Position numbers and translations under genes: made by a program
Origin: JAABRE01 sp964413275
Lineage (GTDB): Bacteria; Cyanobacteriota; Cyanobacteriia; Cyanobacteriales; JAABRE01
Direction of reading: 5' to 3'
Assembly: GCA_964413275.1 (NCBI GenBank)
Contig: CAYPSO010000009.1
Coordinates: forward strand, 6,648 to 70,647
Length of the DNA stretch: 64,000 nt
Part shown: in pieces, positions 41,534 through 50,540 of the stretch
Layout of the letters: each line of letters begins with the position of its first letter
Numbering within the stretch: position 1 is the stretch's first letter
The notes under the pieces: generated by a model
The model's database searches: none
Told to the model about the DNA's origin: nothing
What the model saw: only the letters and a program-made list of their open reading frames with translations

Positions 41534-42853
41534 ATGTTTGATTTATTTACTTTTTTACCTCTTATCAATTCTCCCTATCTTTATAGTCAAAATATAGTAA
41601 AACCTAGCATAATTCGTCCTTTACCCGGAGAATTAAATGAAATTCCAGTATTTAACAGTAATAGTCCCGAATTGGTATTAGGAGAAGGTATTTTACTTTC
41701 AACCTTTACGAGGGAAAATAAAGTTAATCCAGAAGCCCATTTAAACTTTGCTTTTAATGGTAGATTTGATGTATTTGCCCATCATGTAGCCAAACCACCC
41801 ACAGAAAATGATTCACGTACCTTATATTTAGGAATAATTATACATAACCCCACTGAAAAAACTGTTACTTTAGATATTTTACAAGGAGCGAGTTATTTAA
41901 GTCAGCCTGATGCACCATTCATTGAGCTACCAGCCCAAGTTGAAAGTAATAATATCTATGCAGGGCCAGGTAGTCGGGTAATGGGGGATATTTTACAAGG
42001 AAAACGTCAAGAAATATTTCCCAAACAAATAGTAATTTCGCCTAAAAAGAGCGAAATGATAGTTAATTTACCTATTCCTGTTCAAGAACTTAGTCCTCCT
42101 CTTAATGGACGTTCTACCTACCTGAAATTATATAGTGACGGTAATTTATATTTAGCAAGTTTAGCTATGTATGGAGAAACAGATGATAATCCACCGTCTT
42201 TGTCAGCGTGGGAAAAATTATTAGAAAATGATGCATTATCCACTCCTAGAGATTTAGCACCAACTCCTCCTAATAATGAAGATAAAATTATTTATGGTAG
42301 GGTTGCTGGAGTTTCTCAAGGTAATTTGTGGAAAACAGATTTAGTCGATTCTCCGAGTAGTAATATCCTCACTATTCCTGCCTCTGGTGAATCATTTTCC
42401 TATGGTTTAAGTACCTTGGTTGGTGGCACATTGGGAACAAATCAAATACAAACTGCACCTATGTTAGTACGTTATCCTGATACTGCCTATAATGCTCATG
42501 GAAATTATGGAGTACAATATAGTTTGACTTTGCCTTTATTTAATCCAGAAAAAGAAAATAAAACTGTTAGTATCACTATTTCAACTCCTATTAAAAAAGA
42601 TAATTCTGAAATAGAATTTTTAGATAATCCAGGTCCTCAAATATTTTTTCGAGGTATGGTAATGGTTAAATATAATGATGACCAAAATATACCTCGTTTG
42701 AAATATTTTCATTTAGTGCAAAAAAGAGGCGAACAAGGGAAAAATTTGTTAGAATTAACTATGCTTCCGCATAGTAAAAAATTAGTATCTGTTGATTTTC
42801 TTTATCCTCCCGATGCTACTCCTCCACAAATTTTAACAGTCAAAACTGATTAA
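41534..42853 (+). CDS. DUF3370-family protein
   Basis: A 439-residue protein matching the cyanobacterial DUF3370 family in layout. RPLPGELNEIPVFNSNSPELV is near the N-terminus, then LNFAFNGRFDVFAHHVAKP, GPGSRVMGDILQGKRQ, PVQELSPPLNGRSTYLKLYSDG, and HGNYGVQYSLTLPLFNP. It looks like a beta-rich exported or surface protein. The N-terminal hydrophobic stretch (LFTFLPLINSPYLYS) is short, so export is likely but not certain. The function is unknown. It stands alone on the plus strand, 73 bp after the C15 gene. Confidence 0.78.
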   Translation: MFDLFTFLPLINSPYLYSQNIVKPSIIRPLPGELNEIPVFNSNSPELVLGEGILLSTFTRENKVNPEAHLNFAFNGRFDVFAHHVAKPPTENDSRTLYLGIIIHNPTEKTVTLDILQGASYLSQPDAPFIELPAQVESNNIYAGPGSRVMGDILQGKRQEIFPKQIVISPKKSEMIVNLPIPVQELSPPLNGRSTYLKLYSDGNLYLASLAMYGETDDNPPSLSAWEKLLENDALSTPRDLAPTPPNNEDKIIYGRVAGVSQGNLWKTDLVDSPSSNILTIPASGESFSYGLSTLVGGTLGTNQIQTAPMLVRYPDTAYNAHGNYGVQYSLTLPLFNPEKENKTVSITISTPIKKDNSEIEFLDNPGPQIFFRGMVMVKYNDDQNIPRLKYFHLVQKRGEQGKNLLELTMLPHSKKLVSVDFLYPPDATPPQILTVKTD

Positions 42854-42953
42854 TTTAATTATTTAGTTATTTTTTAATATTGAAATCAATAATGATTGTA
42901 TTTTTTGTTAAGAAAAAATAATACATATCACAAACTAATAAATTTTATGTAAC

Positions 42954-43157
42954 TTGATTAACATAAATCAAAAAATATCACAAATTTTTTCAGGAAATAT
43001 TAAATATGAAGGTGAAAGAGATAATCCAGTTTTTAATGAGCGTGGTAAATTCACCCCTGTAGAAATTATGGTTGGGGGCGATCGAGTTTTGGATGCAGCT
43101 TCAGAAGTTAATGACAAGATTCCTGAAAATACAGCCTTTACAATTAGTTGGTTATAA
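42954..43157 (+). CDS. Possible small hypothetical protein
   Basis: A 67-codon frame starting at TTG with no ribosome-binding site. The segment YEGERDNPVFNERGKFTPVEIMVGG and DRVLDAASEVNDKIPENTAFTISWL look protein-like, and the coding bias fits the region. The weak start suggests it could be the end of a decayed gene, although no upstream part is found before the in-frame stop at 42939. No family is recognised. Confidence 0.35.
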   Translation: MININQKISQIFSGNIKYEGERDNPVFNERGKFTPVEIMVGGDRVLDAASEVNDKIPENTAFTISWL

Positions 43158-43205
43158 GTTATTTAAAATTGCTATATTAAGTTTGATGAAAATTAAGCAC
43201 TTATT

Positions 43206-44153
43206 ATGCAGGTAGCAATTAGAGAACAAGTAACAACTATTCCTAAATTACATATTATGGAGCTTACACCTGAACAATTTCAAAAAAAATATCAGAATCA
43301 GGGATTGCCCGTAATTATTACCGGTGTTTTACCAGAGCAAGATTGGGATATAGATTATTTAACTAAAAAATTAGAAAACTACGAATTTTTAGCCCGTATT
43401 TATGGTCGTCAAAGATATAACATTGACAAAAGAAAATGGGAAAATATTGGTAGTGGAGTAACAACTAAGAGCCTAAATTTTCAAAAATATGCTCAAATGT
43501 TACAGACCAAGGAAGCACATCAAGAAGATATTTATTTAGCTAAATGTCCTCTGAAAAATACTCCCTTAGCTGCTCAAGAAACTAACTTTAATTTACAGGA
43601 AAAATTGGGCTTGCCAAAACCAGTTAGTGACTTGAATATGTGGGCTGGACCTAGTGGTCATGTCGAATGTTTACATTACGACACTTTAGACGGCACATTA
43701 ATGCAGTTACATGGAGCAAAAAAAATAGTTTTATTTCCTCCTTCCCAAACGAATAATTTATATCCATTCCCGATTTATTTACATTTTATTCATGGTTTAA
43801 AATTGCGATCGTGGTTTAGCCAAGTATATCCAGAAAAACCAGATTTTCAAGCTTTTCCTAAATTTGAAAAAGCTTTAGAGCATAAAAAAGAAGTTATTTT
43901 AAATCAAGGAGAAATTCTTTTTATTCCGGTGGGCTGGTGGCACGAAGTAACAGCTTTAGGTGACGAGATGGTATGTTCTGTAAATCGTTTTTGGCCCGTT
44001 AAACCTAAACATAGGGTATTTTTATCTTGGATTGCATGGCGCACTTATTTAGGCTTTTTGTTCTCTATGCCTCATATCTTGATTAAGTTAATTAGGGCAA
44101 TTTTTAGTAAAAATAGAAAAGAAGAGATAAGTAAAATTATGAGAATGTTTTAA
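43206..44153 (+). CDS. JmjC/cupin_8-like Fe(II) oxygenase
   Basis: A 315-residue protein of the cupin_8/JmjC group, which contains 2-oxoglutarate-dependent hydroxylases. The iron triad is visible: H157 and D159 in CLHYDTLDG and H246 in VGWWHEV. GLPVIITGVLPEQDW opens the fold as in FIH-like enzymes, and LMQLHGAKKIVLFPPSQ is the typical strand with the 2-oxoglutarate-contacting Lys. The C-terminus has a hydrophobic segment (YLGFLFSMPHILIKLIRAIF), which may tether it to membrane. The target protein or metabolite is unknown. It is monocistronic. Confidence 0.82.
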   Translation: MQVAIREQVTTIPKLHIMELTPEQFQKKYQNQGLPVIITGVLPEQDWDIDYLTKKLENYEFLARIYGRQRYNIDKRKWENIGSGVTTKSLNFQKYAQMLQTKEAHQEDIYLAKCPLKNTPLAAQETNFNLQEKLGLPKPVSDLNMWAGPSGHVECLHYDTLDGTLMQLHGAKKIVLFPPSQTNNLYPFPIYLHFIHGLKLRSWFSQVYPEKPDFQAFPKFEKALEHKKEVILNQGEILFIPVGWWHEVTALGDEMVCSVNRFWPVKPKHRVFLSWIAWRTYLGFLFSMPHILIKLIRAIFSKNRKEEISKIMRMF

Positions 44154-44236
44154 TTTTTGGTTATTTTTTATTAGTCATTAATAATCGCAATTAACTGATT
44201 ACTGAAGAATGGGCGCACATAATGCACCCCTATCAA

Positions 44237-45412
44237 TCATTTACTAATTAATGGTAATAAACCCGATAACATAGCAATAATTGCAGCACCATAAAAAACA
44301 GATTCTAGACCATTCATAGCAAGAATTGGACTGAGAATAACTGGAGCAAAAAATTGACCTAAAAATCCACATCCAGTCCCCGCAGCTAGTACGGTAGATT
44401 GAAATTTTTGGGGTGCAATATTGGCTAAAACACTATATAGATTTGGCAGAACTAAACCAAATCCCATACCAAAAAAAATAGCTGTGAGAAAAACTAACTT
44501 AAAAACAGGAAGATTAGGCACAAGAATTAACATCAAAGCCATAGTACCAAATCCTAATGCGATCGCTCCCTGTTGACTAATAATTTTAGCTAGATATTTA
44601 GCACCAATAGCAGAAATAATTGTTGCACCAACGGCTTTTAAAGCTAATACTAAACCATTTAATTCGGCGGTAGTATCAAAAGTATTTTTTAAGTAAAGAG
44701 GAGTATAAATAATAGCTGCATACATTACTAAAGAAGCAAGAGCTATAGTCACCAATAAATACCAAACCTTACTATTACTTAATAATTCCTTAATATCACC
44801 ACTCAAACTAAATGATTGTGACTTTTTATGGAGATTTTCCTGATTTGAAAAAACCAATTCTCCCAGAATACCTAAAGGAATAGCTAGTGCATAAAGATAA
44901 AAAGCAAATTTCCAATTACTCGAACCAATTAATCCGCCCAATAAAGGGTAAATCATACCCGTAATAGTAAGAGTAGCAGTAGCATAACCGATGGCAGTTT
45001 GACGATTTTCCCCTTCATACATTTGGGCTAATAAACCTAAACTAGCTGCGGCAATTGCCCCGGCGGCAGCACCTAACAAGGCACGGGTAAATAATAAAGT
45101 CCAAAAACCCGGCATAAATGCCCCTGCTACGCCAAATAGACCATAACAAATCAAAGCAGGAACTAAAACCTTAGTTGGACTGATTTTATCGGCTAAAATA
45201 CCCAAAAAAGGGCTAAATAAGGCAATAGTTAGGGAGTGCATACTCACCAAACCACCTGCCAAAACTGGATCGATATTTAGATATTCAATAACATCTGGCA
45301 AGACAGGAGCAACTACTCCCCCGGCCATAGGAGTTAAAGAACCAGCAGCCAGGATGACAAATAGTCGATAATTATCCTGAACTAACATTTTACTTGTATT
45401 CAACATCCACAC
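44237..45412 (-). CDS. MFS transporter
   Basis: A 391-residue, twelve-TM major facilitator. GILADKISPTKVLVP is the loop 2-3 motif, and RALLGAAAGAIAAASLGLLAQ corresponds to motif B/C of drug-type exporters. This makes it similar to the DHA1 efflux subfamily, but the cargo is not predictable. It is convergent with the JmjC-like gene and lies 59 bp downstream of the minus-strand glycosyltransferase gene, with which it may be co-transcribed. A GGGCGCACATAATGCACCCC hairpin-like sequence near 44208 separates it from the JmjC gene. Confidence 0.8.
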   Translation of the reverse strand: MWMLNTSKMLVQDNYRLFVILAAGSLTPMAGGVVAPVLPDVIEYLNIDPVLAGGLVSMHSLTIALFSPFLGILADKISPTKVLVPALICYGLFGVAGAFMPGFWTLLFTRALLGAAAGAIAAASLGLLAQMYEGENRQTAIGYATATLTITGMIYPLLGGLIGSSNWKFAFYLYALAIPLGILGELVFSNQENLHKKSQSFSLSGDIKELLSNSKVWYLLVTIALASLVMYAAIIYTPLYLKNTFDTTAELNGLVLALKAVGATIISAIGAKYLAKIISQQGAIALGFGTMALMLILVPNLPVFKLVFLTAIFFGMGFGLVLPNLYSVLANIAPQKFQSTVLAAGTGCGFLGQFFAPVILSPILAMNGLESVFYGAAIIAMLSGLLPLISK

Positions 45413-45471
45413 ACCACAAATGGAACTTTTCCCATTGTAGCTGTTGGTAGTTATTTGTCATTAATTATATC

Positions 45472-46551
45472 TTATTGGTTATAATACTCAATAATTGCTT
45501 GAGCAATTTCTTCTGTGCCATTCTTTTTTATGGGTTTATCCTGTTGAGGAGCTTGGGGACTCTCATAGAGAAATTCCCAATTACCTTCAAATAAATCCTC
45601 TGGTTTAATTATTTGGTGATAAGCATAATTTTTAATACCTTCTAATAAAAGAGGTGTTTCCGCAAAATCATCCCTAGTTATTGAGATCAGAGGAACATCT
45701 AAACCAAGAGCTTCAGCAAAGGTACTATATCCCGGTTTAGAAACTACTTTAGCGCAAAGGGGCATAAAATCAACTGGCCTATAGGCCGTTTCAGTTACCT
45801 TAACCAAATTAGGCAGATTGGGTGCAAGGCGATCGAAAGTGATAAATTGCCAATCAGAAAACAAACTTAAATTATCATAGGGAATTGCTTCTAATCCTAA
45901 GCCACCAAAGGTGAGTAGAATAGTTTTTTCTTGAGGAGAAGTGAGATTAAATTTAGTTTTTAACTCATCTAAATTGTATTGAGGAACACCACCAGTTAAA
46001 CCAACATCAGTGATATTATTAAAAGCAGTCATAGGTTCGTGCATGGGCAAGCGAAAAAGGCGATCGCACTTTTGATAAGATTGTTGACACCAATGGGCAA
46101 TATCCTTAAATTCACTACCCCAAGCTCTGTAAATATAATCCCAACCAAAATTACTCATCATCCAACCAGGAATATTGGCAGTTTTAGCTAGACTCGCAGC
46201 CAAAGGAGGAATATCAGCTAAAACTAAATCAACTTGATTCGTTTTTAAATAATTAACTTCCCTCGCAATAATCGAGTTTTGTTGGTTAATAATTTGCTGC
46301 ATTTTTTCTTTAGTGGCTGCCTTATCCATCTTCAAACTATCAGATTGAATAACTCCCACATCAAAACTGACTGGGCGATGAATAAAATCAGCTTGAATAT
46401 AAGATTCTAATAACCAATGGGGTGCAGTTGTCGCTAAAATTACCACAATATCGGGTCTTAGTTGTTTGATTTGATTTGCCACAGAACAAGCACGTACAGC
46501 ATGACCAAAACCATGACTAGTAACAGCAATATATAAGATATTTGTTGACAT
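45472..46551 (-). CDS. Glycosyltransferase, GT-B fold, GT1/GT28-like
   Basis: A 359-residue protein whose start ILYIAVTSHGFGHAVRACSVANQI is the glycine/His-rich acceptor loop of GT28/GT1-like enzymes. DLVLADIPPLAASLAKTANIPG follows in the N-domain. The C-domain has TILLTFGGLGLEAIP and VVSKPGYSTFAEALGLDVPLISI, the nucleotide-sugar-binding region. The same fold occurs in the N-terminal part of arabinokinase-like proteins, but no kinase domain is attached. Donor and acceptor are unknown. Confidence 0.75.
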   Translation of the reverse strand: MSTNILYIAVTSHGFGHAVRACSVANQIKQLRPDIVVILATTAPHWLLESYIQADFIHRPVSFDVGVIQSDSLKMDKAATKEKMQQIINQQNSIIAREVNYLKTNQVDLVLADIPPLAASLAKTANIPGWMMSNFGWDYIYRAWGSEFKDIAHWCQQSYQKCDRLFRLPMHEPMTAFNNITDVGLTGGVPQYNLDELKTKFNLTSPQEKTILLTFGGLGLEAIPYDNLSLFSDWQFITFDRLAPNLPNLVKVTETAYRPVDFMPLCAKVVSKPGYSTFAEALGLDVPLISITRDDFAETPLLLEGIKNYAYHQIIKPEDLFEGNWEFLYESPQAPQQDKPIKKNGTEEIAQAIIEYYNQ

Positions 46552-46922
46552 AATTAATATATTAAAAAAAGTTATCAGCTTTTAATACTTGAATAATAGT
46601 TTTTTTTATGTTACCATTTATCAAAATTTTACTTAGTTTTACTTAAAGGGCAATGTTTATATTAGTGTTATAAAAAAGTGACAAAGGTTATGTATTTAGA
46701 ATAACTAAAGATTGATTAATTCCTTTGTTTCTAGTTAAACCATATAAATATAGTAATAACTTTCCTATTAATTTGATTTTGTCATTGATCTATATCACTG
46801 TTTGTTACTAATTAATCTAACCAAACTAGTCACCATCAAATCACGTGATTATTAGTCATCTATTTGTTATATTATGCTCATGATAAATATAAACTCAAAT
46901 CTATATATTACACATAGGGGTA
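46552..46922. promoter_or_regulatory. Control region ahead of the acyltransferase-VAO operon
   Basis: 371 AT-rich bases serve as promoter space for both the minus-strand glycosyltransferase and the plus-strand acyltransferase. They hold the palindrome AATCACGTGATT (46839-46850) and a TATATTATG -10-like segment near 46868. No open frame of note. Confidence 0.4.
46839..46850. promoter_or_regulatory. AATCACGTGATT palindrome
   Basis: A perfect 12-bp palindrome about 80 bp before the acyltransferase start and about 20 bp before a likely -10 element. The position suits an operator for a dimeric regulator. No second copy was noticed. Confidence 0.45.
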
Positions 46923-46931
46923 TTGACAATT

Positions 46932-47696
46932 ATGGATAACTTGAATCTTAGTAGCCATTTCTCTAATTACTTTAGTATTTCTATTGCTGACACACCACAA
47001 CTCAGAGAAGAAGTATTTCGCATTCGTTACCAAGTCTATTGTCAAGAACTTGGATATGAGCCTTTAGATAAATTTCCCGATCGCATGGAAAAAGATGCTT
47101 ACGATCCTCGCTCCATCCATTGTTTACTAAAATATAAACCAGATGACATTTATGCAGGATGTGTTCGTTTAGTTTTATCCGATCCCAAAAAGCCTGATGC
47201 TAATTTCCCCTTTGAAAACGTTTGTCAAGATCATTTAATTAATTTTGAGGAAACACCTCGCTCAATATTGGGAGAAGTCTCTCGTCTAGCTGTAATTGCT
47301 CAATTTCGTAAACGGGAAGGAGAGCAAAAAACCCCAGGAGGTTTGATTATATTTGACGAGAAAAAGAAACAAATGGAAGAAGAATCTAAAAAACGTCGTT
47401 TTCCTATAATCGCTTTAAGTTTATATTTAGCAGCAACTAGCTTAACTGTAGAACGAGATATTCAATATGCCATAACCTTAATGGAACCAAGACTAGCACG
47501 TCATTTGCGCATGAGTGGTCTGACATCTCGCCCTGTAGGAAGTTTAATAGATTTTCATGGAAAACGTGGCCCATTCGCCATTACAGTGGCAGAAGTTGTC
47601 AATAATATTAGTAAAAATCCAGAACTGAGTGATTTATTTCAAAATATACAAGATAGTATAAGGGGGTGTCTTTCGAGTAAGCGACTTTCTGCCTGA
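46932..47696 (+). CDS. PEP-CTERM/exosortase-type acyltransferase (N-acyl amino acid synthase-like)
   Basis: A 254-residue GNAT-fold protein of the TIGR03694 type, related to N-acyl amino acid and acyl-homoserine lactone synthases. EVFRIRYQVYCQELGYEP is the characteristic N-terminal block. CLLKYKPDDIYAGCVRLVLSDP and GEVSRLAVIAQFRKREGE are the acyl-carrier and donor-binding strands, and HLRMSGLTSRPVG follows. The ATG at 46932 is chosen; a TTG nine bases upstream is possible. It lies 8 bp upstream of a VAO-family oxidase, strongly suggesting one operon. No exosortase gene or PEP-CTERM protein is in the window, so the exosortase-linked name may not reflect its job here. Confidence 0.8.
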   Translation: MDNLNLSSHFSNYFSISIADTPQLREEVFRIRYQVYCQELGYEPLDKFPDRMEKDAYDPRSIHCLLKYKPDDIYAGCVRLVLSDPKKPDANFPFENVCQDHLINFEETPRSILGEVSRLAVIAQFRKREGEQKTPGGLIIFDEKKKQMEEESKKRRFPIIALSLYLAATSLTVERDIQYAITLMEPRLARHLRMSGLTSRPVGSLIDFHGKRGPFAITVAEVVNNISKNPELSDLFQNIQDSIRGCLSSKRLSA

Positions 47697-47704
47697 GGGG
47701 TTTT

Positions 47705-49303
47705 ATGAATATAAATAGCGCTGTCACTGCCTGGAGTGAAGTTTTAAAACCTGAAAATGTTCTCACAGAAGATTTACTTCTGAAGGAGAACCAAACAGCA
47801 ACCTTCTTAACTCATCAGCGAATTTGTGCTGTATTACGTCCAAGTACATCAGAACAAGTACAAGAATGCGTAAAAATTGCTAACAAATACGAAGTTCCTA
47901 TTTATCCATTAAGCAGTGGCAAAAACTGGGGCTATGGTTCAAGAGTTCCAGTAAGTGATAATTGCGCTTTAATAGAATTATCAAAACTAAGTCGTATTGT
48001 TGACTTTAGCGAAGAACTTGCCTATGTAACTGTAGAAGCAGGAGTTACTCAACGTCAATTATATAATTTTCTTCAAGCACAAAAATCTGCTCTTTGGCTT
48101 GATTGTAATGGTTCTTCTATAGATACTAGCCTAGTTGGTAATACGATGGAGCGAGGTTTTGGCCATACCCCCTATGGCGATCATTTTGCTCAGGTTTGTG
48201 GTTTAGAGGTAATTTTACCCACAGGTGAAATTATCCATACTGGTTTTGGTAAATTTCCTAATGCTAACTCTACTCCCGTTTATCGTTGGGGTGTTGGGCC
48301 CTATTTAGATGGATTGTTTACTCAATCAAACTTAGGTATTGTCACTAAGATGACTATTTGGTTAATGCCTGCACCCGAACATTTTGAAGCATTTTTTTTC
48401 AGTATTGCTGAAGATAGCCAATTAGCAGATTTAATTGATGCCTTACGCCCTCTACGTCTTGATGGCACAATTAAAAGTGCAGTACATATTGGCAATGACT
48501 ATAAAGTTTTATGCGCTTTAACTCAATATCCTTGGGAAGAAACTGGAGGAGTTACTCCATTACCACAACAGGTAATGAATAAATTTGCCAAGGAGTGGGA
48601 TTTTTGTCCCTGGAATGGCTCTGGAGGAGTTTATGGTACAAAAAGACAAGTGGCTGAAGCAAAAAGATTAATTTCTCGCGCTCTTACAGGTAAAGTAAAA
48701 AAATTACAGTTTTTAAGCGATCGCACCATTAAACTAGCAAATACTATTGCTAAACCCCTAAAAAGTTTAACCGGTTCTCATTTACCAGAATTACTCAATT
48801 TAATGTATCCTGTTTACGGTTTAATGAAGGGAGTACCTACTAATACTCAACTTGCTAGTACCTATTGGCGTAAGAAAATTCCTGTTCCTGAAGATAAAAA
48901 TCCAGATAGGGATGGTTGTGGTTTAATTTGGTGTGCCCCTGTAGCTCCTATGTTAGGAAAACATGGAGCAGAAATTAATAGAATTACTCAAGAAATATTA
49001 TTTAAGTATAAATTTGAACCTCAAATATCTATTACTTTATTAACGGAAAGAGTAATAGGTTGTGTGATTACTATTGCTTACGATCGCAATATTTCGGGTG
49101 AAGATGAACAAGCTTTAAACTGTTATCAGGAATTAATTGATAAATTAACAGACAGTGGTTATTATCCCTATCGTTTAGGTATTCATGGAATGGATACTAT
49201 GACTAAAGGAGAAGACAGTTATAATAATTTGCTCAAAAGTATAAAAAATAATTTAGATCCCCATAATATTCTCGCTCCAGGACGTTATATTCCCCAAAAC
49301 TGA
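47705..49303 (+). CDS. VAO/p-cresol methylhydroxylase-family FAD oxidoreductase
   Basis: A 532-residue flavoprotein. Residues 70-82 carry SSGKNWGYGSRVP, the pyrophosphate-binding loop as found in 4-cresol dehydrogenase and vanillyl-alcohol oxidase. ALIELSKLSRIVDFSEELAYVTVEAGVTQRQLY and GNTMERGFGHTPYGDHF are further PCMH-fold markers, and the C-terminal LDPHNILAPGRY is the usual end of the flavin-linked oxidase domain. Relatives oxidise para-substituted phenols. No signal peptide is visible. It follows the acyltransferase by 8 bp, so a para-hydroxyphenyl (tyrosine-like) acyl product is a reasonable inference for its substrate. Confidence 0.83.
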   Translation: MNINSAVTAWSEVLKPENVLTEDLLLKENQTATFLTHQRICAVLRPSTSEQVQECVKIANKYEVPIYPLSSGKNWGYGSRVPVSDNCALIELSKLSRIVDFSEELAYVTVEAGVTQRQLYNFLQAQKSALWLDCNGSSIDTSLVGNTMERGFGHTPYGDHFAQVCGLEVILPTGEIIHTGFGKFPNANSTPVYRWGVGPYLDGLFTQSNLGIVTKMTIWLMPAPEHFEAFFFSIAEDSQLADLIDALRPLRLDGTIKSAVHIGNDYKVLCALTQYPWEETGGVTPLPQQVMNKFAKEWDFCPWNGSGGVYGTKRQVAEAKRLISRALTGKVKKLQFLSDRTIKLANTIAKPLKSLTGSHLPELLNLMYPVYGLMKGVPTNTQLASTYWRKKIPVPEDKNPDRDGCGLIWCAPVAPMLGKHGAEINRITQEILFKYKFEPQISITLLTERVIGCVITIAYDRNISGEDEQALNCYQELIDKLTDSGYYPYRLGIHGMDTMTKGEDSYNNLLKSIKNNLDPHNILAPGRYIPQN

Positions 49304-49330
49304 TCGCTGATTACTATATCATTAAAAAAG

Positions 49331-49765
49331 GAGAGAGTAGGCGAGGCAGTTGCAAATTAATCTAGAAATTAATTTGAGGAAAGTCCGGGCTCCCGAAAGA
49401 CTAAACTTGCTGGGTAACGCCCAGTACGTGCGAGCGTGAGGACAGTGCCACAGAAAAATACCGCCTTTTCATTGACCATTGAACATTTAACATTGAACAG
49501 AAAAAACTGATAAATGTTAAATAACAAATGATAACTGGAAAAGGTAAGGGTGCAACGGTGCGGTAAGAGCGTACCAGCAATATCGTGAGGTATTGGCTAG
49601 GTAAACCCCGGTTGGGTGCAAGGTCGGAGGATCGAGGGTTGGTCTTTTTCCCGATCCATTATTGGTGAACCGCTAGAGGTATTTGGTAACAAATATCCTA
49701 GATAGATAACTGCCCTCTTGTAATTTTACAGGAGAACAGAACCCGGCTTATGTCCGACTCTCTCT
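49331..49765 (+). ncRNA. rnpB: RNase P RNA
   Basis: The catalytic RNA of tRNA 5' processing. Conserved bacterial type A blocks are present in order: GAGAGAGTAGGCGAGGCAG at the 5' end, GAGGAAAGTCCGGGCTCC (the universal P4/J region), CAGTGCCACAGAAA, GGTAAGGGTGCAACGGTG, CGGTAAGAGCG, ACCCCGG, GAACAGAACCCGGCTTA, and the closing helix strand ACTCTCTC. A T-run at 49765-49772 ends it. The P12 region (49464-49545) is enlarged by a 7-nt-period ATTGAACATT-type repeat. The exact mature ends are approximate. Confidence 0.95.
49464..49545 (+). repeat. STRR-type repeat inside rnpB P12
   Basis: Inside rnpB, CATTGACCATTGAACATTTAAC... has a 7-nt period and pairs with CTGATAAATGTTAAAT downstream around an A-rich loop, lengthening the P12 stem (CCTTTTC/GGAAAAGG base). 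The same sequence family occurs at 25636 and 60480. STRR insertions at this RNase P RNA position are documented in heterocystous cyanobacteria. Confidence 0.7.
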
Positions 49766-49793
49766 TTTTTTTTACTGATTAATCAATTTGTCT

Positions 49794-50540
49794 ATGGGTG
49801 TATTAGATCCTCGTCGAAACAAAGAATTAACAAAGTTAGTTGAAAAGCTAGGTTTAACTGATTTATCTAAAATTGATTGGGTTTTATTAGATTTAGCTCT
49901 TATTCATTCGAGTATTTCTCCTCAGACTAATTACGAACAACTAGAATTTGTTGGTGATTCTGTAGTACGTTTACTTGCTTCAGAAATTTTACTCGAAACT
50001 TATCCTAATTCCCTTGTGGGGGAATTTGCAGCTATTCGTTCTATGTTAGTTAGCGATCGCACTTTAGCGGAATTTGCTGAAATTTATGGTTTAGAACGTT
50101 ATTTAATTATGAGTGATAGTGCCGCCGCCGATAGTGGCGGAAAAACTTCTATACTTGCAGATGCTTTTGAAGCCATTTTAGGTGCGCTCTATTTAAGCAC
50201 TAAAACTATGGCTTTGATTGATCCTTGGTTAATTCCTTTGCTTAAAGAAAAAGCAGCAGAAATTCGCTCAGATCCAGCCTTGCAAAATTATAAAGATGCT
50301 TTACAAGCATGGTCTCAAGCTCAATATAAAATCCTACCAAAATATAAAGTACAACAAAATAACCAAGAAAATAAACCAGAAAAACGCTTTATTGCAGAAG
50401 TATGGTTAAAAAACGAGCTTTTAGGCCAAGGAAAAGGTCGTTCTAAAAAATCGGCTGAACAAGCCGCAGCTAAGGAAGCTTTTTTATCACTTGAGTTACA
50501 TCGCTTTGTTAAAAAATATAGTGCTACACCCACAACCTAG
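49794..50540 (+). CDS. rnc: Ribonuclease III
   Basis: The 248-residue double-strand-specific endoribonuclease matures rRNA and other structured RNAs. YEQLEFVGDSVVRLLASE is the signature helix with catalytic acids, and DAFEAILGALYLS gives the second acidic cluster. A C-terminal dsRNA-binding domain follows: NYKDALQAWSQAQYKILPKYK, then GKGRSKKSAEQAAAKEAFLSL. The ATG at 49794 is preferred over a TTG at 49788. It follows rnpB by ~30 bp, putting two RNA-processing genes side by side. Confidence 0.95.
   Translation: MGVLDPRRNKELTKLVEKLGLTDLSKIDWVLLDLALIHSSISPQTNYEQLEFVGDSVVRLLASEILLETYPNSLVGEFAAIRSMLVSDRTLAEFAEIYGLERYLIMSDSAAADSGGKTSILADAFEAILGALYLSTKTMALIDPWLIPLLKEKAAEIRSDPALQNYKDALQAWSQAQYKILPKYKVQQNNQENKPEKRFIAEVWLKNELLGQGKGRSKKSAEQAAAKEAFLSLELHRFVKKYSATPTT

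Noticed and set aside
46932..47696. Full exosortase/PEP-CTERM sorting system
   Set aside because: Only the acyltransferase-type protein is present; no exosortase or PEP-CTERM-tailed protein was found in the window.
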